A stretch of DNA of 64,000 nucleotides, taken from the NCBI RefSeq assembly GCF_024464185.1, contig NZ_JANHAU010000006.1:182453-246452 (forward strand). The letters run 5' to 3'. The notes under the pieces were generated by a model. That model was not told the DNA's origin, did no database searches, and worked only from the letters and a program-made list of their open reading frames with translations. Position numbers and translations under genes: made by a program. The stretch comes from Haloarchaeobius salinus. GTDB taxonomy: Archaea; Halobacteriota; Halobacteria; Halobacteriales; Natrialbaceae. Shown here piece by piece: positions 33,702 to 42,062 of the stretch (its first letter is position 1; each line of letters opens with the position of its first letter).

Positions 33702-34205
33702 TCAGTCGAACTCGCTCGCGACCGCCCGCACCGTCGCGTACTCGTCGTCGCTGTAGGCGATGAACCGGACGTCCTGCAGATGTTCGGGCTCGAAGGCGTC
33801 GAGCTCCCCGCAGATGAGCCGTGCCCCCTCGCGCAGGTCGAAGCCGGCGACGCCACAGCCGAGCGCCGGAATCACGAGCGACTCGCAGCCGCGCCCGTCG
33901 GCGGCCGCCAGCGCGTTCCGCGTCGCGTCGCGGATGCTCCGCTCGGTCGCCTTGCCGTCGCCGTAGTGGGGCATCGCGGCGGCGTGGACGACGCAGTCGG
34001 CGTCGAGGTCGAACGCGTCAGTGACCGCGACCTCGCCGAGGTCGACCGGTCCCTTCGCCATCGCGGCCTCGTTGATGTCGCCGCCCGCACCCCGGCGGAG
34101 CGCGCCGGCGACGCCCGACCCCATCCGGAGGCTCGTACCGGCGGCGTTCACGAGTGCGTCGGCGGACTGTGCGGCGATGTCGCCCTGGACGACGGTGAAC
34201 TGCAT
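33702..34205 (-). CDS. Macro domain protein (ADP-ribose binding)
   Basis: 167 residues. MQFTVVQGDIAAQSADALVNAAGTSLRMGSGVAGAL and the IPALGCGVAGFDLREGARL loop are the two hallmark segments of the macro fold, which binds ADP-ribose or O-acetyl-ADP-ribose. The NAAG and GSGVAGAL loops fit the MacroD-type hydrolases that remove ADP-ribose from proteins. Its promoter region contains two iron-regulator-like boxes shared with the small plus-strand gene at 34307. Confidence 0.85.
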   Translation of the reverse strand: MQFTVVQGDIAAQSADALVNAAGTSLRMGSGVAGALRRGAGGDINEAAMAKGPVDLGEVAVTDAFDLDADCVVHAAAMPHYGDGKATERSIRDATRNALAAADGRGCESLVIPALGCGVAGFDLREGARLICGELDAFEPEHLQDVRFIAYSDDEYATVRAVASEFD

Positions 34206-34257
34206 GGCTCTGTCCGGGGGTACGGCTGCCGAGCACCTCAACGTGGGGGACCGTCGT

Positions 34258-34297
34258 TTAGGCGAACCAAAACCATTATTGCTTTAGGCCCGCCTAA
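34258..34297. promoter_or_regulatory. Two DtxR/Idr-like operator boxes between macro-domain and small-ORF genes
   Basis: TTAGGCGAACCAAA (34258-34271) and TTAGGCCCGCCTAA (34284-34297) both fit TTAGGNNNNCCWAA, the palindromic pattern bound by DtxR-family iron regulators (SirR, Idr1/2 in haloarchaea). Their centres are 26 bp apart. The second lies 9 bases before the small gene's ATG (34307), positioned to block transcription. Confidence 0.55.
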
Positions 34298-34306
34298 TCA
34301 CGAGTG

Positions 34307-34450
34307 ATGAGTCAAACGTCGCGTGGGGAATCCACCGAAGAAACCGTCGTCAGGGCGAACGAGACCGCGCCAGGGAGGGTCGTCTTCTCCCAGGACGACA
34401 ACACCGACGCCTGGATCGCAACGGATCTGACGGTCGACGTTCGGCGATAA
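34307..34450 (+). CDS. Small conserved haloarchaeal protein (DUF7331-like)
   Basis: 47 residues, too short for most gene finders: MSQTSRGESTEETVVRAN, then VVFSQDDNTDAWIATDLTVDVRR. The C-terminal DNxDAWI segment resembles small haloarchaeal proteins of the DUF7331 group. Hydrophilic and acidic, no membrane helix, no cysteine. The promoter has two DtxR/Idr-like boxes, so it may be an iron-responsive small protein. Convergent with dpsA. Confidence 0.6.
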   Translation: MSQTSRGESTEETVVRANETAPGRVVFSQDDNTDAWIATDLTVDVRR

Positions 34451-34516
34451 CGGACGGGACCGGCCACCTCGACGGCCGATACGTCCGGTGCTACTGCTTC
34501 GGCGAGTCGCCCGGTC

Positions 34517-35047
34517 CTACTGCTTCAGCGAGTCGTCTTCGAGATAGTGCTCCAGGTGGTGGACGTTCTCCTCGAGTCCGGTGAGCTCCTCGCGGAGGAT
34601 GTGCGCCGTCGCGTGGTCGCCGAGGTTCTGGGCGACCTCGACGTGCTCCCGCATCGTCTCGATGATGTCGCCGCCCATCTCCAGGTCGTTCTCCAGCGAG
34701 GTACGGATGTCGTAGACGTCCTCGTCCTCGGGCTCGACGGGCGAGCGCTCCGCGAGGGCCGCCATCCCGGCGACGGGGACGCCCCCGAGCGCCTGGAGTC
34801 GCTCGGCCTGCTCGTCGGCCGCCGCCTCCAGCTCCTCGGCGAAATCGCCGAGGAAGATGTGGAGGTCGCGGAACTCCGCCCCCTCGACGTTCCAGTGGTG
34901 CTTGCGGATCTGGTGGTAGAACGTGTACGTCGCGGCCAGGTCCGTGTTCAGCGCGTCGATTATCTGCTCCGCCTTCTCGACGTCGAGCCGTAGTGAACTC
35001 TCCTCGACTGTACCCGCCTCCTGAAGGACCGTCTTCTGGGTGCTCAT
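34517..35047 (-). CDS. dpsA: Dps-type ferritin-like DNA protection protein
   Basis: 176 residues. It matches the halophilic DpsA throughout: MSTQK start, LNTDLAATYTFYHQIRKHHWNVEGAEFRDLHIFLGDFAEELEAAADEQAERLQALGGVP with ferroxidase ligands (H of HHWNVEG, D and E of EFRDLH / FAEE), and the trailing DEDVYDIRTSLENDLEMGGDIIE ... LGDHATAHILREEL. It assembles as a dodecameric shell that oxidises and stores iron and protects DNA from peroxide. I chose MSTQK (35047) rather than the longer MADEDTAAMSTQK (35071): the TATA at 35077-35084 suits the shorter form. One DtxR/Idr-type box lies upstream. Confidence 0.95.
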   Translation of the reverse strand: MSTQKTVLQEAGTVEESSLRLDVEKAEQIIDALNTDLAATYTFYHQIRKHHWNVEGAEFRDLHIFLGDFAEELEAAADEQAERLQALGGVPVAGMAALAERSPVEPEDEDVYDIRTSLENDLEMGGDIIETMREHVEVAQNLGDHATAHILREELTGLEENVHHLEHYLEDDSLKQ

Positions 35048-35076
35048 TGCAGCCGTATCTTCGTCCGCCACCCACT

Positions 35077-35118
35077 TAAAAGCTCACACCAATCAAATAA
35101 TTCTTTGGCTATCCTAAA
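35077..35118 (-). promoter_or_regulatory. dpsA promoter with DtxR/Idr-like box
   Basis: Minus strand: TTTAGGATAGCCAAA (35118-35104) fits TTAGGNNNNCCWAA, and CTTTTAAG (35084-35077) is the TATA box about 30 bases before the ATG. The box lies upstream of TATA, where haloarchaeal Idr proteins can activate or repress. Confidence 0.55.
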
Positions 35119-35207
35119 CTCTGTTTGTCTCTCGCGGACCAATTAGTGTTCATCACCCAACTCCGTATTCTTTACTCCCACTCCGTCGCTCTTTATTCAC
35201 CCATGAG

Positions 35208-35216
35208 TAAATTTTT
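35208..35216 (+). promoter_or_regulatory. TATA box of GapN-like gene
   Basis: TAAATTTTT, 26 bases before the ATG at 35242, predicts a leaderless transcript. Confidence 0.5.
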
Positions 35217-35241
35217 GTGCTCCGGCTCCGTTGCAGTGAGT

Positions 35242-36669
35242 ATGGCTACCAGAACCGCACAGCGAAAGGAACGGTTGCTCGTCGACGGCGAGTGGGTCGA
35301 CGGCGCGGAGGTCATCCCGGTGACGGACCTCGCCGACGGCGGCCACTTCGCGGAGGTCGTCGCGGCCACGCCCGAGCAGGCCGAGGAGGCACTCGCCGCC
35401 GCCCAGCGCGCGGAGGCGACGATGCGCGAGACGACCATCGTCCAGCGCGGCGAGTGGTGCGAGGAGATCGCGGACCGGCTGGAGGCCCGGACCGAGGAGG
35501 TCGCGGAGGTCATCGTCCGCGAGGCAGGCAAGCCCATCGGGAGCGCCCGCGGCGAGGTCGGCAGCGCCGCCGAGCGCTTCCGCCGCGCCGCCGAGGAGAT
35601 CCGCCACATCAAGGGCCAGTTCCGCGAGGGCACCACCAGCGGCCACGAGGGCTGGGAGGCCGTCGTGAAGCACGAGCCCATCGGCACCGTCCTCTGCATC
35701 ACGCCGTACAACTACCCGCTCGCGACGACCGCACTCCAGGTCGCACCCGCGCTCGCCGCCGGCAACAGCATCGTGCTCAAGCCCGCGACGAAGACGCCCG
35801 TCAGCGCGGCCATCCTCGCCGACGTGATGCGCGACGTGGTCCCCGACGGAGCCATCAACCTCGTCACCGGCCGCGGCTCCGACATCGGCGACGTGCTCGC
35901 CGGCGACGACCGCGTCAACGCCATCGCGATGACCGGCTCCTCGGGCGCGGGCAAGCACGTCGCCTACGAGTCCGGGATGGTCAACCTGCACATGGAGCTC
36001 GGCGGGAACGCTCCGGAACTCGTGTTCCCCGACGCCGACCTCGACGAGGCCGCCGCGGCCGCCGCGAAGGGCTCGCTCAAGTACGCCGGCCAGCGCTGCT
36101 CGGCCGTCTCCCGCGTGCTCGCCCACGGTGAGATCCACGACGACCTCGTCGCCCGCATCGACGACGCGATGGACGACTGGACGCAGGGCGACCTGTTCGA
36201 CGAGGACACCGACCTCGGCCCGCTCATCTCCGAGGACCAGGCTGACTGGGTCGAGGAGCTCGTCGACGACGCCCTCGAGAAGGGTGCGACGCTCGTCCGC
36301 GGCGGCGGCCGCGACGGCCTCACCTACGAGCCGACGCTGCTCGCCGACGTGCCCCACGACGCCCGCATCCTGCAGGAAGAGCAGTTCGGCCCGGTCTGTG
36401 CGGTCACCTCGGTCGCCGACGAGGACGAAGCCGTCGACATCGCCAACGGCGGCGACCTCGCGCTCGACGCCTGCGTGTTCACCGCCGACTACGACCGCGC
36501 GATGCGGCTGGCCGACGTGGTCGACGCCGGTGCGGTCCGCATCAACGGTGCCCCGAGCCACGGCCTCGGCGACATCCCGTTCGGCGGCAACCGCGACTCC
36601 GGCATCGGCCGCGAGGGCATCGACGCCTCCATCCACGCGTTCATGCGGAAGAAGAGCATCGTGCTCTGA
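35242..36669 (+). CDS. Aldehyde dehydrogenase, GapN-like (NADP-dependent glyceraldehyde-3-phosphate dehydrogenase type)
   Basis: 475 residues. NAD(P)-binding ITPYNYPLATTALQVAPALAAGNSIVLKPATKTPVSA, the FLIMELGG-like HMELGGNAPELV with catalytic Glu, and YAGQRCSAVSRVL with the catalytic Cys are all intact. GQRCsAvsRVL, KPATKTP and the C-terminal SIVL tail recall the non-phosphorylating GapN branch rather than generic betaine or succinate-semialdehyde dehydrogenases. GapN would oxidise GAP directly to 3-phosphoglycerate, bypassing GAPDH/PGK; this substrate is inferred. Transcribed divergently from dpsA. Confidence 0.85.
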   Translation: MATRTAQRKERLLVDGEWVDGAEVIPVTDLADGGHFAEVVAATPEQAEEALAAAQRAEATMRETTIVQRGEWCEEIADRLEARTEEVAEVIVREAGKPIGSARGEVGSAAERFRRAAEEIRHIKGQFREGTTSGHEGWEAVVKHEPIGTVLCITPYNYPLATTALQVAPALAAGNSIVLKPATKTPVSAAILADVMRDVVPDGAINLVTGRGSDIGDVLAGDDRVNAIAMTGSSGAGKHVAYESGMVNLHMELGGNAPELVFPDADLDEAAAAAAKGSLKYAGQRCSAVSRVLAHGEIHDDLVARIDDAMDDWTQGDLFDEDTDLGPLISEDQADWVEELVDDALEKGATLVRGGGRDGLTYEPTLLADVPHDARILQEEQFGPVCAVTSVADEDEAVDIANGGDLALDACVFTADYDRAMRLADVVDAGAVRINGAPSHGLGDIPFGGNRDSGIGREGIDASIHAFMRKKSIVL

Positions 36670-36759
36670 GCCGGCTCCCGCCGCTGTTCTTCGAGCCGCC
36701 GACCGTCCCGTGTCCGTCATCCGCGCCAGAGCCCGCTACAGCGGCCGCCACCCTCCGCC

Positions 36760-38070
36760 CTACGGCAGCCCGAACTCCACGATCACCTGGGCGGCGTCGC
36801 CGTCGGGGCTGGTCCAGACGATGTGCAGCACGGAGCCCTGTTCCACCCCGCTCACGTCGACCGTGATGCCGTCGCCGGCAGTGAGTTCGTCGTACTCGTC
36901 GGTGAACTGTGTCGGCGTCGGTCGACCCTCGACGTCGACAGTGAGCAGGTCCGCCCGGGCAGCCTCGCCGCCGGCGTGGGCGATGGTGACCGTTCCGGCA
37001 TCGGCGTCGTACTCGAAGTCGAAACTGACCTGCGGGGCCGTCGGCTGCGAGCCCGAGTCCGTGCTCCCGCCGAAGGGGTCGAACGAGTCGGTGGGGACCG
37101 TCCCGGTCGTGACGGTGACCTCGCCCTCGGTGGTCCCCTCGAACCCGCCGTAGCGGTCCGGCGTGACGGACGCGATGGCGTCGGCCAGTTCGCCGGCCGT
37201 CCGGTCCACGCCGTCCCCGTACGCCGCGGCGACCGAGAACGTCGTCTCCGACGGCGACAGCTCCCAGGCGTAGAGGAACCGGGACGCCTCACGGAGTGCC
37301 GGCGGAGCGTCGCTCGCCAGCGGTGGATCGAGGACGCGCATGTCGCTCCCGCTCGTCCGGTCGTAGAGTGCGGGGACCGTGTCGCTGCTGGCGATCAACC
37401 CCTCGCCGTCGCCGGCGCGCCGGTCCAGCACCGTCTCGACGCGGTCCCGTCCGCCCGGACCGAAGCCCCGGACGAGGACGCCATCGACGGCGGCGACGGT
37501 CTCGCGACGGCGGTCGGCGGTCCCGGGACCAGCGCCTCCCTCAGTCGTCGTTGCCGTGGCGTCGGACCGTTCGTACAGCGTGACGCCGTCGTACTCCCCC
37601 GTCGCGGAGAACCGGGTCGGCCCCAGTGCGGCGGCCAACTCCGACTCCGACAGGCTCGTCCGGACGAGGAGGAGCTGGTCGCCGTACAGCCGGACGGACT
37701 CCTCCCAGCGGGTCGCACCGACGAGGGTCGGGCCCTCCGCCGTGGCGAGCGTGCCGGCGAAGTTCTCGAAGGCGTTCCGCGGGAGCGAGTCACGGTGTGC
37801 CCAGAGGGCGGCGAGGTCGGCGTCGTACAGCGTCGCCGTCTCGCTGTCGAGCGCCGCCGGCTCCGGAATCCACGACCGGAAGCCCCGGTCCACGGTCTCG
37901 GTCGCGGTCCCGGTGGACGGGTCCGCCGTCGTCGTGTCCGTGGTGGAGTCGCTCCCGGTCGTCGACCCGCCCGTGGGGGTCTCTGTGTCGTCCAGACAGC
38001 CGGCGACCGAGAGCGCGGCGGTCGTCGAGCCGATGCTCGCGAGTAGCTGTCGTCTGGAGGGCGTTCGCAT
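36760..38070 (-). CDS. Tat-exported lipoprotein, paralog 1
   Basis: 436 residues from ATG 38070, which aligns with the paralog. N-terminal twin-arginine signal (TPSRRQLLASIGSTTAALSVAGC) ends in a lipobox cysteine (AGC), so the protein is exported folded and lipid-anchored. A Thr/Ser/Gly-rich linker follows. The body consists of beta-rich repeated units and ends in an immunoglobulin-like domain (FDFEYDADAGTVTIAHAGGEAARADLLTVDVEG). No known family recognised. Strongly similar in order and C-terminus to the neighbouring gene 38131-39423. Confidence 0.8.
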   Translation of the reverse strand: MRTPSRRQLLASIGSTTAALSVAGCLDDTETPTGGSTTGSDSTTDTTTADPSTGTATETVDRGFRSWIPEPAALDSETATLYDADLAALWAHRDSLPRNAFENFAGTLATAEGPTLVGATRWEESVRLYGDQLLLVRTSLSESELAAALGPTRFSATGEYDGVTLYERSDATATTTEGGAGPGTADRRRETVAAVDGVLVRGFGPGGRDRVETVLDRRAGDGEGLIASSDTVPALYDRTSGSDMRVLDPPLASDAPPALREASRFLYAWELSPSETTFSVAAAYGDGVDRTAGELADAIASVTPDRYGGFEGTTEGEVTVTTGTVPTDSFDPFGGSTDSGSQPTAPQVSFDFEYDADAGTVTIAHAGGEAARADLLTVDVEGRPTPTQFTDEYDELTAGDGITVDVSGVEQGSVLHIVWTSPDGDAAQVIVEFGLP

Positions 38071-38130
38071 GACGGACATGTTCGAAATCGGACCGAAAAT
38101 AGCTGTCGACGTCGCGTCGCGGTTCGACCG

Positions 38131-39423
38131 TCAGGGGACCTGTGTCTGGGCGAGGATGGCCCCGTTCTGTCCGTCGGTCCAGACGACGAGGACCTGGGTT
38201 CCGCTCTCGACCCCCGAGACGTCGACCGTGAGGCTGTCGCCGGCGCTGACCTCCTCGTACTCGTCCGCGAACTGGCTCTCGGCCTGGCTGTCGCCGACGC
38301 GCACGCCGAGGGCCGACGCCTGGACGGTGTCGCCGCCCTCGTGGGTGACCGTCATCGTCCCGTCGCCGAACTCGAAGGCGAACTGGACCCGCGGTGCCTC
38401 GGAACCCGACGACTCCCCGGGCGTCCCGGGCGAGAGCAGGTCGAACTCGTCCGTCGCGATGGTACCGGTGACGAGGACGAGGTCACCCTCGGCCGAGCCC
38501 TCGATTCCGTCGTAGTCACCGAAGCCCGACTGTTCGCCGAAGTACGAGGCGACGGCCGCGGGGTCCCCGGACTCACCGTCGGCGTAGGCGACGGCGAGCG
38601 TGAGGTCGCTGTCGTCTGCACCGAACTCCCAGCCGTAGCCGAGCGCGGTCGCGCCGTCGAGCGAGGGGTCTCCCGCGGGTGTGTCGTCGCCGCGCCCGGA
38701 GGCGACGAGGAGGTCGCTGTCGCCGATCCCGTCGACGATAGCTGCGACCGCCTCGTCCTCGTCGAGTGCACGTGCCACCTCGCCGGACCGGGCGTCGAGC
38801 ACGGCTGAGACCGTCCCCGACGCGTTCTCGCCGAAGGCCTGGACGACGACTGAACCGACGACCGCCGTCGTCGTCTGGCTCCCGTTGAGCGTGCCCTCGT
38901 ACAGCGTGGCGTCGCCCTCGGGTCCGCTCTCGGAGAGACCGGCCTCGGTGAGCGCACTCCCCAGTTCGTCGGCACCCATCGACGTCTGGAGGAGAACCGT
39001 CGCCGCAGAGGCGACCTGGACGGTCCGGACGCGGTCCTCGGCGGGGACGATGCTGGCCAGGTTCGGTCCCATGAGGGTCTGGGCGATCTGGTCGTACGTC
39101 CCCTGGTAGAAGTCGTCGGTTCGCTCGCCGATGGCCTCGAAGTCCGCGTCGTACAGGACCGTCGCGGGGATCTCGAACTCGAAGGCGTCCGACGCGGGCA
39201 CCCAGCGACGGAGCTGGTCGACGTCGACAGCCTCGCCGGTTCCGGTGGTGTCACCGTTCCCGGTCGTCGGCTCGTCCGTTGCGTTCCCATCGGTCGTCGG
39301 GGCCGTCGTCCCGGTCGGTGTGCTGTCGCCGTCGCCGGAGTTGGACGAACAGCCGGCGATGGAGAACGATGCCGCGGCCGCACCAGTCGCGGCGAGGAGA
39401 CGCCGTCTGGAGGGTCGGTTCAT
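38131..39423 (-). CDS. Tat-exported lipoprotein, paralog 2
   Basis: 430 residues. SRRRLLAATGAAAASFSIAGC is a Tat signal with lipobox. The low-complexity Thr/Gly/Asp linker is followed by a body aligned with paralog 1: LRRWVPASDAFEFEIPATVLYDADFEAIGERTDDF, EYDGVTLYE/GDATLYEG-type segments and a C-terminal domain (FAFEFGDGTMTVTHEGGDTVQASALGVRVG ... VLVVWTD). The two genes are adjacent, co-directional, and separated by 60 bases, so a tandem duplication is likely. Function unknown; surface binding is possible. Confidence 0.8.
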   Translation of the reverse strand: MNRPSRRRLLAATGAAAASFSIAGCSSNSGDGDSTPTGTTAPTTDGNATDEPTTGNGDTTGTGEAVDVDQLRRWVPASDAFEFEIPATVLYDADFEAIGERTDDFYQGTYDQIAQTLMGPNLASIVPAEDRVRTVQVASAATVLLQTSMGADELGSALTEAGLSESGPEGDATLYEGTLNGSQTTTAVVGSVVVQAFGENASGTVSAVLDARSGEVARALDEDEAVAAIVDGIGDSDLLVASGRGDDTPAGDPSLDGATALGYGWEFGADDSDLTLAVAYADGESGDPAAVASYFGEQSGFGDYDGIEGSAEGDLVLVTGTIATDEFDLLSPGTPGESSGSEAPRVQFAFEFGDGTMTVTHEGGDTVQASALGVRVGDSQAESQFADEYEEVSAGDSLTVDVSGVESGTQVLVVWTDGQNGAILAQTQVP

Positions 39424-39478
39424 ACTCTACGGTTCGCTACCGGACGTAAAGGCCTTCTGACCTCTCAGAGTGGACGGG

Positions 39479-40630
39479 TCACCACTCGGCGACGCTGCCG
39501 TCGGCCCGCCGCCAGATCGGGTTGTGCCAGTCGGGCTCCCGGCTCGCGTCCGCGAGCGCGTCCTCGTCGATGCCGACGCCGAGTCCGGGACCGTCGGGCA
39601 CCGCGACGAAGCCGTCCTCGTAGTCGAACACCGACGGGTCGGCCACGTAGTCGAGCACGTCCGCGTCCTCGTTGTAGTGGATGTCGAGGCTCTGCTCCTG
39701 GATGAGCGCGTTCGATGCCACGGCGTCGACCTGCAGACAGGACGCGAGCGCGACCGGGCCGAGCGGGCAGTGCGGCGCGAGCGATGCGTCGTACGTCGCG
39801 GCGAGGTCGGCGATGCGCTTGCACTCCGTGATGCCGCCGGCGTGCGAGAGGTCCGGCTGGACGACGTCGACCGCGCCCGCCTCGAGCAGGGGCCGGAAGT
39901 CGGTCCGGTGGTAGCACCGCTCACCCACCGCGATGGGCACCGAGGTCCGCTCGGCGATGCGCGGGAGAGCGTCGGCGGCGTGCTCGGGGAGGACCGGCTC
40001 CTCGACGAAGAACGGGTCGTGCGGTTCGAGCGTCTCGACGAGTCGTTTCGCCATCGCGACCGTCGCCCGGCCGTGGAGGTCCACGCCGACGTCGACGTTC
40101 GGTCCGACGGCCTCGCGGACGGCCGCGAGTCGGTCCGCCGCGGCCGTGACCGTCGCTGGGCTGTCGATGCGCTCCAGCTCCGGCGTGGCGTTCATCTTCA
40201 GCGCGGTGAACCCGGCGTCGACCTGCTCGCGCGCGGCCTCGGCCACGCCCTCGGGTCGGTCGCCGCCGACCCACTGGTACACCCGGACGCGGTCCCTGAC
40301 CGGGCCACCCAGCAGTTCGTGGACCGCCGCGCCGAAGTGCTTCCCACGGATGTCCCAGAGCGCCTGGTCGATGCCGGCGAGTGCGGAGGAGAGCACCGGC
40401 CCGCCACGGTAGAAGCCACCGCGGTAGAGCCGCTCCCAGTGGTCAGCGACGGGCAGCGGGTCCTCCCCGAGCAGGTAGTCCTCGACCAGTTCCTCGACGG
40501 CGGCCCGGACCGTGTGGGCTCGCCCCTCGACGACCGGCTCCCCCCAGCCGACGGTGCCGTCGCTGGTCTCCAGTTTCAGGAACAGCCAGCGGGGCGGGAC
40601 CGGATACAGCTCGTAGTCGACGAGTTCCAT
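39479..40630 (-). CDS. dgoD: D-galactonate dehydratase (enolase superfamily)
   Basis: 383 residues, collinear with DgoD of E. coli: PPRWLFLKLETSDGTVGWGEPVVEGRAHTV at the start, GGFYRGGPVLSSALAGIDQALWDI, FTALKMN (Lys), VDLHGR (Asp), FFVEEPVLPEH (Glu), VGERCYHRTDF (Glu/His), SHAGGITECKRIA and APHCPLGPVALASC (catalytic His). It removes water from galactonate, giving 2-keto-3-deoxygalactonate, part of the semi-phosphorylative or non-phosphorylated sugar-acid path. Haloarchaeal gluconate dehydratase belongs to the same superfamily, so an adjacent acid is an alternative substrate. It stands alone here, without aldolase or kinase nearby. Confidence 0.9.
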   Translation of the reverse strand: MELVDYELYPVPPRWLFLKLETSDGTVGWGEPVVEGRAHTVRAAVEELVEDYLLGEDPLPVADHWERLYRGGFYRGGPVLSSALAGIDQALWDIRGKHFGAAVHELLGGPVRDRVRVYQWVGGDRPEGVAEAAREQVDAGFTALKMNATPELERIDSPATVTAAADRLAAVREAVGPNVDVGVDLHGRATVAMAKRLVETLEPHDPFFVEEPVLPEHAADALPRIAERTSVPIAVGERCYHRTDFRPLLEAGAVDVVQPDLSHAGGITECKRIADLAATYDASLAPHCPLGPVALASCLQVDAVASNALIQEQSLDIHYNEDADVLDYVADPSVFDYEDGFVAVPDGPGLGVGIDEDALADASREPDWHNPIWRRADGSVAEW

Positions 40631-40703
40631 CGGTTCGGGCCTCGCACCGGGTGCACTTGGACGTACCGTTGCGGTTTTGCCCGCCCCAGTTGAACCGCCG
40701 AGC

Positions 40704-41129
40704 GTGACACCCGACGCCGCCCGGCGTGCACGCGACCACGTCATCCACGAACACGCGGCCCTCGTCACCCGCATCGGGGACTGTGCTGACCGCGTCGCCG
40801 CGACGTGGGAGACGCCGCCGACCGACCGCGTGGCCGTCGTCGAGCCGCTCCGGGCGACCCTCGCCGAGACGGGCGCACTCGACGGACTCCCGGACCTGCT
40901 CGCCGACGCGGTCGAGGCGGCGGGCGACGAACTGCAGGCATGTCCCGTCGCCGCACCCCCGTACGTCGCCGTCACGAGCGTCGGGCCGGTCTGCCGGGCG
41001 ACGGTCGCGGACGGCCGGCTCGTCGTCACGTTCGAGCTGTTCGAGCTGGATCGGTCGGGGGACGAAGCGGCGTACCGGCGTCGCGACTGTCCGCCGGCGG
41101 AGAGCGTCAGGGTCGAACTTCGCGGCTGA
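40704..41129 (+). CDS. Hypothetical haloarchaeal protein
   Basis: 141 residues from a GTG at 40704 (TPDAARRARDHVIHEHAALV). An Ala/Arg-rich helix opens the protein, followed by alpha-beta sequence (VVEPLRATLAETGALDGLPDLLADAVEAAGDELQACPV; YVAVTSVGPVCRATVADGRLVVTFELFEL) with a closing YRRRDCPPAESVRVELRG. No domain recognised. It is divergent from dgoD by 73 bases and abuts the enoyl-CoA hydratase stop. Confidence 0.6.
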   Translation: MTPDAARRARDHVIHEHAALVTRIGDCADRVAATWETPPTDRVAVVEPLRATLAETGALDGLPDLLADAVEAAGDELQACPVAAPPYVAVTSVGPVCRATVADGRLVVTFELFELDRSGDEAAYRRRDCPPAESVRVELRG

Positions 41130-41945
41130 CTATCGGCCCTCGAACTCCGGCTCCCCGTCGCCGAAGAACGCCTCGTAGCCCGTCGCGTAGTCCGCACTGC
41201 TGGAGAGTCGAGTGATGGTGTCCTTCTCGGCCGCGAGCTGTGCGGGCAGGTCGCGGTCCTCGCTGCGAGCGAGGAGGCGCTTGATGTTCGCGTAGGCTCT
41301 CGTCGGGCCGTCCGCGAACTGCTTCGCAACCTCGTCGACACGGGCCTCGAACTCGTCGGCCGGAACGGCTTCCGTCGCGAGACCCTCGGCGGCGGCCTCC
41401 TCGGCGGAGATGGGCTCGTCGAGGAGCGCGAACTCGCGGGCGCGCCGGTAGCCGAGCAGTCGTGGGAGGAACCAGGTCGAGCCGCCGTCACCCGACAGCC
41501 CGATGCGGGTGTAGGTGAACTCGAACCGCGCGTCCTCGTGGGCGAGCACCACGTCGGCGGCGAGTGCGAGGCCGAGCCCGCCGCCGGCAGCGACGCCCGC
41601 TACGGCGGTCACGGTCGGTTTCTTCGCGGTGGCGAGCGTCTCGACGGCCTTGTGCAGCGGCGTCGCCACGGAATCGAGGCGCTTCCTGTCCGAGGCGTCG
41701 CCCTCGAACGAGCCGAGGTCCGCGCCCGAGCAGAACGCCGGCCCGTTGCCGCCGAGGACGAGACAGCGAACGGCGTCGTCCTCGGCGAGTTCGACGACCG
41801 CCGCGCGGAGGTCCCGCGCCGTCGCCGCGTCGAGGGAGTTGTACGCGTCCGGTCGGTCCAGCGTGACGCGGCCGACGCCGTCGTCGCGCTCGAGGGTCAC
41901 GTTGCCGGACTCCGTGGCTCGGATGTCGTCGGAATCGTCTGTCAT
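41130..41945 (-). CDS. Enoyl-CoA hydratase/isomerase family protein
   Basis: 271 residues, crotonase fold. GNVTLERDDGVGRVTLDRPDAYNSLDAATARDL, the oxyanion-hole segment GGNGPAFCSGADLGSF, and GVAAGGGLGLALAADVVLAHEDARFEFTYTRIGLSGDGGSTWFLPRLLG (second oxyanion Gly, catalytic region) are typical. Where hydratases carry two glutamates the segment reads TRIGLSGDGG, so the position is Asp rather than Glu and the reaction (hydratase, isomerase or paaG-like) is uncertain. Cytoplasmic beta-oxidation or aromatic-degradation-type enzyme. Confidence 0.85.
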   Translation of the reverse strand: MTDDSDDIRATESGNVTLERDDGVGRVTLDRPDAYNSLDAATARDLRAAVVELAEDDAVRCLVLGGNGPAFCSGADLGSFEGDASDRKRLDSVATPLHKAVETLATAKKPTVTAVAGVAAGGGLGLALAADVVLAHEDARFEFTYTRIGLSGDGGSTWFLPRLLGYRRAREFALLDEPISAEEAAAEGLATEAVPADEFEARVDEVAKQFADGPTRAYANIKRLLARSEDRDLPAQLAAEKDTITRLSSSADYATGYEAFFGDGEPEFEGR

Positions 41946-42031
41946 GCTCGGACCTGGGTGTGGCTCCGTGAAAAATCCGCCGAGCAGGCCCCCGCCGGTC
42001 GGTGACCGCCGTTCGGCGGCGGTTCAGGGGG

Positions 42032-42039
42032 TTTAATAC
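42032..42039 (+). promoter_or_regulatory. TATA box of geranylgeranyl-reductase-like gene
   Basis: TTTAATAC about 24-31 bases before ATG 42063 predicts a leaderless transcript. Confidence 0.5.
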
Positions 42040-42062
42040 GCCGCCATGAAACCAGTCTGGGT

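Noticed and set aside
35125..35241. Upstream in-frame start extending the GapN-like protein by 39 residues
   Set aside because: The extension has no aldehyde-dehydrogenase similarity and would place the TATA box inside the coding region.
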